In this document: positions 43,597 through 54,876 of the stretch, one piece after another
Layout: every line of letters begins with the position of its first letter
Position numbering within the stretch: the stretch's first letter is position 1
NCBI GenBank assembly: GCA_007258455.2
Contig: VDFB02270651.1
Span: 493,080,571 to 493,144,570, forward strand
Reading direction: 5' to 3'
Length of the DNA stretch: 64,000 nt
From: Sequoia sempervirens
Lineage: Eukaryota; Streptophyta; Pinopsida; Cupressales; Cupressaceae
Translations under genes and position numbers: made by a program
Notes under the pieces: generated by a model
What the model was told of the DNA's origin: nothing
Databases searched by the model: none
Seen by the model: only the letters and a program-made list of their open reading frames with translations

Positions 43597-44833
43597 TGTT
43601 GGATATTATGGATATGGTTGCTGATATGTGGTTGTCTATGATGTCAACACTATTAGCATTTGGTATATCAGTTGTTGTATATGTCGAGGATATTGAGAAA
43701 ATTGTAAGAGAAAGTGTTCTAGGTTCCTAGTGGAACTGTGCAGGTCATGAAGGTGTCATGTTCTACACATTGAAGATTAGTTGGTTTTGATTAAAGGGTC
43801 TATTGCTAATGTTTTTAGATCATCTACCAGAAGTTTCAGAGGTCCGCGTTAAGTTTTGATTGTGTTGTGGTCTGACAGTGTTTATGTGGTCTCTATCAGT
43901 GTTCCTGAATGAAGATTGTGCTATTCTCGTAATCTCAGTTGTTGTGGATGCTTCTCTATTGTTTCTTGGTGTTTTTTGATGTCTCTAGATCATTCTCTAT
44001 CTTTGTGGTATGTCCACATTACTCAGAGAGCTCGTAGTTGAAGATATTTTCTTGCGCATGTTTAGTTTTTCATGTTCATGGCCGACATGTTGGTGGTAGA
44101 ATGTTGTGGATCTTTGTGGTTAAATTAATTAAAGTATTTTTGTATTGGAGTTGTTAATTTGGGTCTCCACTATGTTGTGCCCAACCTTGGTGGATTTGCA
44201 TTGGAAATTTATTTGTGAATTTGGGCCGACATTGAAAATATGTTTTATTTTCCTAGTTGACTAAGTTGTGATGAAATCTCATGTTGCGGATATATAAGAG
44301 CGATTGGGTGAGAAAATTTAGTGTGTGCATAAGTGTGAATGTATGCCAGAGAAAATGTAAATGTGTGAATAGTTTTTCTATCATTCGATTGTAGAGCAGA
44401 GAGTGAAGAAGTTTGAGCGAAGTGTGAAGAAGGTCTTCTGAGCTTAATTGGAACTGTAATCAGTCTTGTGTAGAAGCTATTCTTTTAGTTCATACTCTGT
44501 GGATCTAATCCATATTTATGTATTGTTGGACAGTGAGTCCTCTTTTGTATTTGAGCAGTGAGCTCTAGGCAGTGTGCCTAAATGCATGTGCATACCCCTT
44601 ATTATTTATCATTATACTTTTAACAGAGTATAATCTTGTGGACTAACATCCACCGTGGTTTTTCCCCTACTAGGGTTTCCATGTAAAAAAATCTTGGTGT
44701 TCTTTGTCTCTCTGATGTGTTAATTACTTATTCATCAGATCTGAGATTAAGTTGAGTTAAGTAAGAAAATTTTAATTTTATGTCACAACTGATTCACCCC
44801 CCCTCTCAGTTGTGTGTGCTTGTTTTTCCAACA
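43597..44833 (+). mobile_element. Copia 5' LTR
   Basis: It starts TGTTGGATATT and ends TTCCAACA, the classic copia TGTTGGA/TCCAACA termini; 1237 bp. A TATATAAGAG promoter lies at 44291-44300. A primer-binding site and gag follow directly, so it is a 5' LTR. Confidence 0.85.
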
Positions 44834-44835
44834 AT

Positions 44836-44852
44836 TGGTATCATAGCGAGTT
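44836..44852 (+). promoter_or_regulatory. Primer-binding site (initiator tRNA-Met)
   Basis: TTGGTATCATAGCGAG two bases after the LTR. It matches the copia consensus TGGTATCAGAGC with one change, complementary to the 3' end of initiator tRNA-Met. Confidence 0.8.
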
Positions 44853-44888
44853 CCTCTGAAGAAGTCTAAAAGCTTAAGGTGATACAGG

Positions 44889-45149
44889 ATGGCAACATTC
44901 AAGAAGGATAGTCTAAGATTTGATGGCACCAACTATTCACTATGGAAAGTTAGGATGCAATGTCACTTAAGGTGTATTGGTGAAGATTTCTGGAAGATTA
45001 CAAGAGATCCATATACTATTCCTCAAAATGGTCCCTCCATTGCTAATGAGATCAAAGATGCTAAAAATAATATTAGGGCTATTGAAGCTTTGGTGAGTGC
45101 TCTGATAGATTCAGAGAAGGCTAATGTGGTAGGATTGAAGACAACTCAT
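44889..45149 (+). pseudogene. Copia gag, N-terminal part, cut by assembly gap
   Basis: ATG at 44889, 36 bp after the primer site; it begins MATFKKDSLRFDGTNYSLWK and contains RMQCHLRCIGEDFWKI, a typical copia gag opening. The frame is open for 87 codons up to the N run. The sequence beyond the gap belongs to a different element, so the 224-residue frame that runs across the Ns is not a real protein. The gag may be intact outside this assembly. Confidence 0.8.
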
Positions 45150-45249
45150 NNNNNNNNNNNNNNNNNNNNNNNNNNNNNNNNNNNNNNNNNNNNNNNNNNN
45201 NNNNNNNNNNNNNNNNNNNNNNNNNNNNNNNNNNNNNNNNNNNNNNNNN
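45150..45249. other. Assembly gap (100 N)
   Basis: Exactly 100 Ns, the conventional length for a gap of unknown size. Copia gag lies on the left and an unrelated gypsy-like internal region on the right, so at least the rest of the copia element may be missing. Confidence 0.95.
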
Positions 45250-45258
45250 AATCCATAC

Positions 45259-46200
45259 ATGGGATCATTATCTCCTACAAACCTCAATGGTACAACAAAT
45301 GTGAGTATACCCAATCTAAATTTTGGAACGCCTTTCCCTATGGTAGATTTAAATCAAAGTCCAAACCTAAAAATCTATCAACCAAAAAATCAATGCATGA
45401 GTCTTCAACAAAACAACATTATCCCACCAAATCCATACATGCCAAAAGTGAATATACCAAGTATTGTAAGTTTTCCAAACATGAACATTTCAAATCCACA
45501 CTTGGTAAAATTTGGGATAGATATGTTTGTGAATCATTCAAATGTTTTTTAAAGTCCAAATGATATGTTAACAACTCCGTGTATTGATTTAATTCAAGGT
45601 AACACCATGCAAAATCAAAGTTACCCAAATCAGAGCAATGTGATTCCCAACCACAACAATGTTCAATTTCAACCGATAATGCCAAATTCAAACATCTTCC
45701 CAAATTAGAACATTGTACAAAATAAATTTTTCCATGACCCCATACAAACACCACAAGTAGACATAAATCAAATATGTTTGAACAAAAACCAAATCAACCA
45801 TATCAACGGTGTCAAGATCAAAATTAAGATCAAATTTTGTGAGATCATATTGCTATATTTAGAAAATTAATTGATTCATATCACCAAGAGACATCTCCAC
45901 CCAAAAATCAATACACTCTTCCATTGGTCAAACCATGTCACCAAAGCATTGAGTTGTGTCCACAACCACATCAAGAACAATATCTCCAATGTCAAGAGGT
46001 TAGATATCAAGATCAACAAAATCAACAACAAACCAAATCACCCCATCTCGAAGATCAGTCATCACATCTCCAAGATCAATCACAACTATCCATCAATGAG
46101 CACCTTGAACATGTTTCTACCTCATCCAATTATCAAATCAAAATATATCAAGAGTCACTTTTCAATCATGATCAAAATCTGCCAACAATGATCCAATTCA
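45259..46200 (+). pseudogene. Asn/Gln-rich gag-like region (element D)
   Basis: Frames 45259-45552 (MGSLSPTNLNGTTNVSIPN) and 45924-46211 (CPQPHQEQYLQCQEV) are Asn/Pro/Gln-rich with frameshifts between them. No domain is recognised. The last 40 residues are the first unit of the repeat described for the next frame. Confidence 0.45.
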
Positions 46201-46620
46201 AGAAATGTTAACATCATTTGATGCTATGGTTGAAGACATTGACAATCTCTCCACCATAATTGTTGAAAATAATGATCAAGATCTATCCATCATTGAGCAG
46301 ATTGAAGATGTTTCTACTTTATCCAATGATCAACTCAACATACACCAAGAGTCACTTTTTAGTCATGATCAAAACCCCTCAACAATATTCGGCAATGACC
46401 TATTTCAAGGATTGTTAGAATTATTTGATCCTATTGACATAATCCATGATCCATCGACCAATGATCATATTGAAAATGTCTCTACATCACCTAAAGATTT
46501 AGACGACATATCTCAAGTATTTATTCCAAAGAATGATCAACATCTTTCACCAAAGTCTAGCAATGGTCCTTTCCAAGACATATTGACATCTTTTGACCTC
46601 ATGGTTACAAATATTGAAGG
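46095..46620 (+). repeat. Tandem coding repeat (three units of 174-187 bp)
   Basis: Units start near 46095, 46282 and 46456. Each contains GAACATGTTTCTAC-like, TTATCCAATGATCAA-like and AGTCACTTTTxAxTCATGATC-like blocks in the same order. The third is the most diverged. Confidence 0.6.
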
Positions 46621-47038
46621 AATCTTCAACTCAACACTTGATCCAAATTCACCCAAAGATCAAGAGGATATTGAGTCGCTTCCTATTCCTAATGAAGATA
46701 TCCAAAAACCCTTTATAAGCAATCCATCCTTTGAAACTGATCCATGTCAAGAACTTGATCCAAAGTACATCAAAAGCAATTCCAAAATTAATCAAGATCA
46801 AGAATTTGTATCTCCACAATACTACAATGATCTCATGGGAACTATCCTATCTATACAAGATGTCACAAATAATGATCATATCCATATGACACATACTCCT
46901 CCATCTACCCATGAGATACTTTCTTTGGATGGACACATAGATGATCTTCATTCAGAACATGATTCCTTTACTCCTGACATTATTACACAAAAAGAGAAAG
47001 TTATTGATTCCTATAGTCAAATTGAGTTGTCAACATAA
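46205..47038 (+). CDS. 277-residue acidic repeat protein ORF (element D)
   Basis: Longest open frame of the window; it begins MLTSFDAMVEDIDNLSTIIV. It carries imperfect repeats of about 58-62 residues: one unit with QIEDVSTLSNDQLNIHQESL and FQGLLELFDPI, the next with HIENVSTSPKDLDDISQVF and FQDILTSFDLMV; an earlier unit lies before the frame (46095-46205). Composition is rich in Asp, Ser, Asn and Ile; no signal peptide or membrane segment is seen. I do not recognise the family. An open frame this long in decayed surroundings is notable, but the start may be internal because the previous frame is shifted. Confidence 0.45.
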   Translation: MLTSFDAMVEDIDNLSTIIVENNDQDLSIIEQIEDVSTLSNDQLNIHQESLFSHDQNPSTIFGNDLFQGLLELFDPIDIIHDPSTNDHIENVSTSPKDLDDISQVFIPKNDQHLSPKSSNGPFQDILTSFDLMVTNIEGIFNSTLDPNSPKDQEDIESLPIPNEDIQKPFISNPSFETDPCQELDPKYIKSNSKINQDQEFVSPQYYNDLMGTILSIQDVTNNDHIHMTHTPPSTHEILSLDGHIDDLHSEHDSFTPDIITQKEKVIDSYSQIELST

Positions 47039-47486
47039 GGATTAGATATATCCCAAATTCAGATTGAGGACATCATATATGAATATATCCAACATTATCC
47101 ACTCAAGGAAATAGGTCAAACCAAATAGGATATTCTGAAGTCAGCAGAGCAACAAATTGAAGTAATAAATAACCTACAGTAATCATTTATCAGAGAATGC
47201 ATTCTAAATAGGAACTCTCGAAATAGGTAGAATCAAAGCATGAAGGTACTACTTCCACAATACTGGGGGCAACTTCGTCTCAAGCAAACATCAACATAGG
47301 GAGCACGAAGAATCCTTATGATGAAACCAATGCTAATACTACAACCAGCCATGTCATGAATCTTCATCCACCCATCACCCCATTCACGAATTGGGACCAA
47401 CATCAAAAGAAAGATTTGAATCAAAGCATGAAGAATGCTATCAAAGCAAAAGAAGTTGAGAAGCATAATGGACAAATCAAATACAC

Positions 47487-48023
47487 ATGGATACCAAAAA
47501 TACAAAGAAAGAGTATCCCTATCAAACTCCATTAGTCAAAGAAACTATGGGGAAAAATAAAAAAGGGAAAAGTATCCATCAAAGATGTCCACAAAGTAAA
47601 AAGCAGGCTTCTCAAGCAACACACAAAGTATATCAAGCAGTTGGTCCTAATTCCATACACACTTCCGAATCCACCAATTATTGCTCATCTTCCCAAGTTT
47701 GGAGAGTCAAATGTTCCAAACTATCAACCAATCCATCGTTTATTCCTAAGCACACTCCACCATCCACGCCTCCACACATGATATCCAATTCTTTCATTGA
47801 CCATGTGTTGGCAACGACCCTTCATCATAAGGATTCAGAAGGCACTCTATCACGATATGCACACAAAGATAAAGTTAACTCTAGTATTAGCAAAGCAGAT
47901 CAGGAATCTCAAAAGTTGTATTCAAGTGCACATATCTTGGAAAAGAAGCTTCTTCAAGTAGGATATCAATGGCACATTATGATAGAAGCATCTACATCAA
48001 CACCACCAGGTGATTCAACATGA
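47487..48023 (+). CDS. 178-residue Ser/Lys-rich ORF (element D)
   Basis: It begins MDTKNTKKEYPYQTPLVKET, is basic at the N-terminus and Ser/His/Thr-rich afterwards, and ends STSTPPGDST. No recognisable domain. It lies downstream of the 277-residue frame in the same sense. It may be an accessory frame of element D or chance in a low-stop region. Confidence 0.3.
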   Translation: MDTKNTKKEYPYQTPLVKETMGKNKKGKSIHQRCPQSKKQASQATHKVYQAVGPNSIHTSESTNYCSSSQVWRVKCSKLSTNPSFIPKHTPPSTPPHMISNSFIDHVLATTLHHKDSEGTLSRYAHKDKVNSSISKADQESQKLYSSAHILEKKLLQVGYQWHIMIEASTSTPPGDST

Positions 48024-50724
48024 GCTTAAAATCTTTCAAAAAATTAAAAAAAAATCAAAAATCCAAAAAAAATTAGAAAAATGATTGAAAATGGTAAAGA
48101 GAAAAATTGTCCTCCAATGAAAACCACTATGGTGGCACTTTGGGTAGGTACTATGATGAAAACCTAGCAAATAGGCGTCATGTGTAGAATCAAGCATCTA
48201 CGTGTGCTAGTTCAGATGGAAGCATCTCATCCCATCCATAATAAATCCAACATTCCATCCATCTCATCCATAATAAATTCATTCATCCATAAACCATTTA
48301 TCCAATCCATTTACATCCATCTACATTGATCTTCCAAATTATCTTGATCTTGATAAAACTTTGGTGTACACTTTACACTTGCTTATGGTAGACATCTTGA
48401 CATGAGTCATTTTCATTGATCCTATCCTACCCAAAATTATCTGAGCCATGAAGCATTATCCAATAAAGCATTCCTCTATTTGATCACCTTATCTTGTCAC
48501 AAGATAATCCTTGGCATCCCTTGTGTGCTTACCATATCCATCTGTCCACACACCTATCCAAGCATCTATGCCCATGGCATTCCATACTTGCTAGACACTA
48601 GGGGCAGATATTTGCATCTTCCTTCGAGAATAAGTCCTAATCTATATCTTCCAACTTATGTTGTGATCTGAACATTGGCAAATGTAAAATCAAATTGGTC
48701 AAGCATTTGTGAGCCAAAATCCAAATCACTAGCCCATGGCATATTTTGACAAGAATATTTTCCTTATCAGGCTTTATCTTTCATCGAACATTAATCCAAA
48801 CAATCAATATTAGTTGCATCTAACGTGTGCTTCAACATCACATCAACTCATCCAAAACCAACTTGTGTTCCAAACCAAGCTTCACAAATCCTGATCAATC
48901 AAATCCAATCAATACATCATCATCTCAGGATATCCTTCCCAATCCTCATGTTGCTTAACACTATCCTTGCATTGTTGTGTATCTTCAACAATGTTATCAT
49001 CATCAATCCATCATCATCTTGGGATATTTTTCCCAATCCTTGTGTTGCTTAACACTATCCTTGCATTGTTGTGTATCCTCAACAATGTTATCATCATCAA
49101 ACCATCAATCAAATCAATCAACCCTAGCTTGGTTTTCAACAAAATCCCAAAAAGATCACTAATATCATTAGACATATCCATATCCAAATCATCAAAATCA
49201 TGTGAGAATCCAAAAACATTCAAAACATATCAAAATCCCAAAACAGGTTAAAAAGTCAAAAAAACATCAAAAACATGTTATTTGAACTACGTCATCTCTG
49301 AGCTTAAACGTAGGCAAGGCTAATCTTTGATCAACCCCCGAGACACAAAAACACAAAAACATTTGCAAAACATCTTGAAAAAACCCAAAACAACCTCAAA
49401 ACATTAAAAAATACCAAAAACATTCAAAAAACCAAAAAATCCATCCATCCCATTTTGCATTCACCCGCAATAAACATTCGCTCATAATAAATCAATCGTC
49501 ACTTTTATCCTTTGATAAGAGAATCAGAAACAAGTCTAGCAAATCAAAAGTGAAAACTTAAAACTTCAAGGTATCGAGTCTAGGTCAGTAAGTAAACAAG
49601 TTGGTCAACTCTTGGTACTAATAGCCCATCATCCAGTCAATCCCAAAATCATCTGATAACATCATGTCCTAGAATGCATCCTTCCTATAATGGACATCAA
49701 CATCAGGCATCACAGTAGTTTAGTCTTGGCTAGAGGTATGGAGAACATTAGCTTGTTTGTTTATTTGATCTTTTATTTTGTTGACTTATCTTATTGCACT
49801 CATTCCAAGGACCTCTCGATGATGTCTAATCAAAATTATTTAGAGAGAAAGGAATGGGGCGACAATCATTATATTTTGTCTATTGTGCTTGTTGGATACT
49901 CTTGTAATACAACTTTGGTCATGCATGTTTTGTTTGGTTTGTAGGGAGGATGTTTCAGGTGTCTTGTTGACCATATAGGAAGGCTTTCCTTTCTATGTTT
50001 TGGTCTAAGATGTTTGAAATATTTGAACTTCATTCTAAATAGGGTTCTATATGCTAGGTGTGAACAAGAGTACTCCTATCTAATTGTCGATTCAAAGTCC
50101 ATCACACTAGGTACAACGCCATCCTGGTTCTTTATACCTTGATGCACCGTATCTATGTGTGTTATCAAACATAAGGTGAGTAAGATCTTTTAAAATTCCA
50201 ATCTCTAATAAGAAAAATATCATCAATCTCTCATCATTATTTCTAATAAAGTCTCGGCAGATCATGGACTTGTTGGATCCTCTTGTCATCATCTCATTTC
50301 TTTTTTCTTCTCTCTGCGATAACATGGTATCATGACGGTCAACCAGTCATCACTAATGCATCCATCATGCATCCATAAACCGTCAACATACTACATATCA
50401 TACATAATAGGAAACACCAATCATTTCACATGCATTGCATTTCTATCATTACACCATAATATAGATTCGTTATTCTAAGCATCTCATAAACCATACATTT
50501 GCATCCATTGCATAATCATATAGACATCATCACATTATCCATACATCCATCTTGAACCTCTTTGTCATGAGATCGACCCTAAAATCAAACTTTTCGCTCG
50601 ATCTCTCGAGGGGGCAGTGTACCAGTATACTTCCTTCCGCTGGGGCATCCGAAAAGATCATTTTTTTTTTTAATTTTGATCTCGACAAGGTTATTCTTTG
50701 AACCAATGTAGTAGGCACATTGCT
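48024..50724. other. Non-coding 3' region of element D
   Basis: A-rich and ATCC-rich sequence without a recognisable protein. It contains a tandem duplication at 48915-49102 (period 94 bp, GCTTAACACTATCCTTGCAT in both units). The last 170 bp resemble the region before the polypurine tract of element A. Confidence 0.5.
48915..49102 (+). repeat. Tandem duplication, 94-bp period
   Basis: Two units, 48915-49008 and 49009-49102, nearly identical (CTTAACACTATCCTTGCATT and CAACAATGTTATCATCATCA in both). Confidence 0.8.
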
Positions 50725-50740
50725 TCAAAGAGGGTCAAAA
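50725..50740 (+). promoter_or_regulatory. Polypurine tract, element D
   Basis: TCAAAGAGGGTCAAAA directly before TGTAGACACT. Homologous to the tract of element A (3001-3015, opposite strand). Confidence 0.7.
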
Positions 50741-51893
50741 TGTAGACACTCGAAATATCTTGATTGATATCATGCACTTGATTTTGATTAACTAACTTCG
50801 ATTCTTCCTTGATCATTTCTTTACTAACTAATTAATTGAATAATATTTATTTAATTAATTCATCAAATTCTTCCTTTAATTAAATAAATCAACTTTATTT
50901 AATAAAATTCTAATGTTCTTCCTTTGATTAATTAAATCAACTTTATTTAATTAAATCCTAATGTTCTTCATTTAATTAAATAAATCAAATGTATTTAATT
51001 AAATTACTAATATTCCAATATCCTCTCATTTGATTTAAATAAATTCAAGGCATTTAAATTAAATATCACAATCAACTAATCTCCTCTAAGTTAATTAATC
51101 CTAGATTAATTAGCTCCTAACACTAATCTTCCATTCCTCTAGCTTTTGCAAGTTGCACATGTAAATCAATTTATTTGATTTACTAATTCCCCCTATTTTT
51201 ATTGAAATATGGCATATTCTTGGAATATTCCACTTATTTGAATTCTCCCTCCCAAAGGACTTTTGTCCTCCAACTTGGCATTAAAAACTCTTACATGTCC
51301 TCTCCTTGAGCCAACTTGGCATTAATTTCTTTTACATCCCTCCTTACACAAGTCACTTCTTCAAATTCAAATTCCACCTATATGCATTTAACATGCACAT
51401 TGTTCAAAATGTGCTCCACTCTCCTTCATTGGCATGTTGACAAGTGGCACAATGCCATTGGTTCAAATTTTAATCCCACACTTCCTATTCTTCAATCCTC
51501 CATCCTTCTTCATTATAAATAGAGGCCTTCTCTATTGATTTAGGATCTAGATTTTGATGCAAGGTTATCATCCACAAGTTTATGCAAGTTCATTCACATT
51601 TTCATCCAAGTCATCATAGAATTCATCATCCATAGCTAGGTTATTGTCATTTTTCATCAAGGATCAATCAATCATCATCAAGCTTATCAAGGAATTGGGA
51701 AAGGGCTTCTTTCCACATCAAAGAAGCACCAATTCCCCTATGGGATGTTGGTTTGAGGATTCAAATGAGATTTCATTAGCTTTTATTTGATATTTAATGT
51801 TGTTTTCTTGTTCTTATGTTTGAATGTCATAGGGAATGTTTGGTTTAAACTTGTTTGATGACTAATGTTTGTTTGTTTGTCCATGTTTGAACA
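50741..51893 (+). mobile_element. 3' LTR of element D
   Basis: TGTAGACACTCG start after the polypurine tract; a U3 made of repeated TTAATTAAAT-type blocks (50820-51110); a TATA box TTATAAATAG at 51513-51522; and a probable end ...GTTTGAACA at 51893. Length about 1153 bp. The end is chosen on the TG..CA rule and was not confirmed by a second LTR. Confidence 0.65.
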
Positions 51894-52676
51894 GGACTAG
51901 ACTGAAGTGTTCACAATTTCTATAGTCACATTTTCCATATTGTTGAACTCTTCCACATTCACTATTTCTATATTTGCATCATCTTCATTCACCTCATTAT
52001 TGATTTTCTCTTGAATATTTTTTTCTTCAATAGTCATCAAACTAGATGCTTCAATATTCATCATTTCTCGAATCTTTTCTCTTCTATCTCTTTTTTTATT
52101 TTGCATCCTTATCTTTATTTTCTTCAATTTCTTTAGGTGTCATGAGCTTCCTTTGTTTTATTTTTTGACATTGATTTGATCACATGATTACCACCCTTGT
52201 GATAAAAATAACAAATAATATTTAATCTATTTTTAAATTAATACCTCTTCGAAATTTATGATGTAAAAATAGATGTAGATTCTTCTTTTAATATATTTTG
52301 AAGTACAATTAGATGTGAATAACAAAAAACCTCTTGCTTGATTCCTCTTAAAAATTTCTCCTATACTTGATTTCACTTCAAAATAGTTCCTTGATTGAAT
52401 CTTTTCAAAATTGAACATAATATGACATGTGACAAGAGATTGTACAAGACATCTGTAAATAAAAATACAAAAAATGTTATTAGTTGGTTGTACATATAAA
52501 ACAAAAAGTTGTGAAGATGTGGTCAATAGTATGTTTTACTTAAAATAGAAAATAGTGGATGTATATGAAATAGTTACCTATTTTAAAATGGGTACTCGTT
52601 TGTGTTTCTTAGAATGGGCACATGTTTTAAAGCAAGTACCCATTTAAAAAAAATGAAATTACAAAGCACCTTTCAA
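51894..52676. other. Unclassified stretch with a charged minus-strand frame
   Basis: A minus-strand frame at 51897-52127 encodes a Lys/Arg- then Glu/Asn-rich peptide (KKRDRREKIREMM, NEVNEDDANIEI). It has no recognisable domain and may be a remnant of a retroelement linker. The rest is AT-rich. Confidence 0.3.
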
Positions 52677-52897
52677 GTTTAGTTTTAGGCTTGGGGCAAG
52701 GGTCCTGGCTCAATTGGCTAAAGCATTTTGTTGTAGGAAAGAGTTCATGAGGTCTAGTCTCCCCCCGTTCCCTTAGTATCGAAGGGCATGTCGTGTTGCT
52801 TCACCGGTCACATGAAAAAAGTTTACTAGGCGCACTGCAGTTTATAAGGGGGGCTACTCAATTCCTGTAGTCTAAAAAAAAGGTTTAGTTTTAGGCT
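52677..52897 (+). mobile_element. tRNA-derived SINE with 15-bp target duplication
   Basis: Body 52692-52882 (191 bp). Pol III box A TGGCTCAATTGG at 52706-52717 and box B GGTCTAGTCTC at 52751-52761 have tRNA-like spacing. It ends in a short A run. GTTTAGTTTTAGGCT flanks it exactly at 52677-52691 and 52883-52897, as expected for LINE-mediated insertion. The tRNA-unrelated 3' half includes CGGTCACATG. Confidence 0.85.
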
Positions 52898-53689
52898 CGA
52901 GAAAGGCATGGTAACCCATTTTTAGCCTTGGACCTAGAAGTACAAGGCCATGGCACTGCCAGAGATTTTTTATGAAATTAAAAACCCATTAATATAGATG
53001 ACAGTGTATAGTTTTCTAATATGTAATTTTTTTAATGATCGGATTTGATTTGATTTTTTTTAATTAATTTTTAAAGAAACTAGTCCATAAATTTGAAATG
53101 TTAGGTGTTCTTATTTTTTTAATAACTTTTAATTTTTTTTATTTATTTTTTTCAAAAACAATTATCTCATCAATTTGCACACAATTATTTACTCAATGAA
53201 AAAAACAAAACTAAAAAATTATTAGTTTAGCTCAAATTATGCTTGTCAGACATTAAGGGTTTCCAAAAATAGCAAGTAGGGCCAATAAAAAATTAATAAA
53301 AATATATTTTAAAAAATTATAAAAAATACCTCATCAATCTTACACATATTTCCCAAAATGAATTAGAAAATAATTTTATTTAGGTCAAACTATACTTTTT
53401 GAAGACGTAAAAAAGTGACTTTAATTTTTTTCAAACCTATAAAAAAATAATTTTTATCATTGATATTAGAAAAATTACATATTTGAAAACTACACTCAAA
53501 ATTCTACATTTTATATTACAAAACTTTTAAAAGATTCTATGTGTAACTGCTTCAAAATTTTAGTTCAATTATGATAATTTTTTATATGTTTAGGAAAAAC
53601 ACTTCAACTTTTTGACCAAAAAATGGACCAAACTTCTTGCAGGGAATTTTAGACCATAGAGTCATTTCATTAGCTCATCCTCCCACATT
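52898..53689. other. AT-rich stretch without recognisable genes
   Basis: Long A and T runs, no domain. Some segments (CTACACTCAAAATTCTACAT, about 53485) recall old MITE interiors, but no terminal repeats were found. Confidence 0.35.
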
Positions 53690-53939
53690 ATGAAGGTAAA
53701 ATTTATTTTTGAATGGGCACTTCAAGATTCTATTTTTAGTTTTCCAAAAAACTTGTTCAATGCTACATCCATCGAAAATTCTTTGATTTATTTCCTTGTA
53801 GATCTGCCATATGAGTAGTGATGGGCTAGCAATCCAGAATGATTTCAAGTACGGTCAATAGATCACCTTGTCATGCTCCATTTCAATTAAGTTTTCCACA
53901 CAACTAATCACAACATTGGGAGGCGTAATTTAGGAGGTG

Positions 53940-54420
53940 GTGTATGGATTCTTCATTATTTCTACACATTGGGTACCAATTCAATCCTAAAATTCCTGTA
54001 ATCTATCTGTGACTTTTCTCTCGCATATTTTTCAAAACTCTATGACATTTTCTCAATTCTTCCATTTCAATGAGGGGACAATAACCGTTCACCGATCTTC
54101 CATCATTGATTTGCCACATTAGGTTCTGTATAATAATAGGTATGCACTCCCACATAAATTTCCAAATGTGGGGTCCATTTGGTGTGTTGGTGATGGTAAA
54201 GATTCTGCTCAGGTCATAGTTATCCAAGCATTTTTTTCTAAGATTTTTCTCCATAGGGCTTCTAGAGCAAAGTACATCCTTCAAATTAACTTTGCACGAA
54301 GCGGTCAATTCTACATTTCTAGATATTTAATACCAATTCCTCCAAGAGGTTTACTCTTTTTAACCTGATCCCAATGTATAAGAGGAAGTCTTTTAACCTC
54401 ATTTGAACCTTCCCATAGAA
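53940..54420 (-). pseudogene. LINE zf-RVT region
   Basis: The minus-strand frame 54003-54308 contains FTITNTPNGPHIWKFMWECI and NLMWQINDGRSVN. Further down, CRNNEESIHHLLN (about 53975-53935) is the Cys/His motif found after RT in plant LINEs. Frameshifted. Confidence 0.6.
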
Positions 54421-54570
54421 ACTTTTTTCAGGATACCATTTAGTCTCAGTTTTTCCTTCTTTGTCAAATAAAAGCAGTACATAGTGTATATTGGTATGGA
54501 AGCCAATACTTCTTTGATCATTGTTATCACGTCAACCAGTGAGATCCATCTACCTTTCCAAGTTAGAGCC

Positions 54571-54644
54571 TTATTTTGACATGTCTTGATTATGTTCTTC
54601 CATAGTTTTATTTTGACATGTCTTGATTATGTTCTTCCATAGTT
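54571..54644. repeat. Perfect 37-bp tandem duplication
   Basis: Two identical adjacent units starting TTATTTTGACATGTCTTGAT at 54571 and 54608. Identity of the units in otherwise decayed DNA points to a recent duplication or an assembly artefact. Confidence 0.85.
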
Positions 54645-54876
54645 TTTTTCAAACATCGCCACAAAATAAGAGCACACCCAAATATTTTCTTGAAATCGTA
54701 CTAATGGGAAAACCCAATATTTGGGCTATCTTTTTCTTTTAAGGTGTTTTTTAGTGTAGAAGAAAAAGATTGCGGATTTTTCTTCACTCACAAGTTGCCC
54801 GGAAACCATAGTATAGTGATCTAATGTTTCCTTGATGATTTTTGCTTCAGTGAGATTAGATGCACTGTAGAGAATC

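Larger units (their letters stand above)
45250..51893 (+). mobile_element. Gypsy-like element without pol (element D), 3' part
   Basis: A run of Asn/Gln/Ser-rich frames (45259-48023) is followed by 2.7 kb of non-coding DNA, a polypurine tract (50725-50740) and a full LTR (50741-51893). The sequence before the polypurine tract (about 50570-50740) resembles the 3' internal region of element A on the opposite strand (shared GATCTCTCGAGGG and the CTTTGAA...CAATGT block). The LTR start TGTAGACAC is the same. No protease, RT or integrase is visible, so it may be a non-autonomous relative. The 5' end is lost in the gap. Confidence 0.65.

Noticed and set aside
44889..45563. Single 224-residue protein across the N run
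   Set aside because: The left part is copia gag, the right part is from another element; the frame only appears continuous because of 100 Ns.
51897..52127. Charged minus-strand peptide as a gene
   Set aside because: Low-complexity Lys/Glu composition without a domain; kept only as a note on the stretch.
52692..52770. tRNA gene
   Set aside because: Box A and box B are present but no cloverleaf is evident, and the unit is followed by a tRNA-unrelated part, an A run and a target duplication; it is a SINE.
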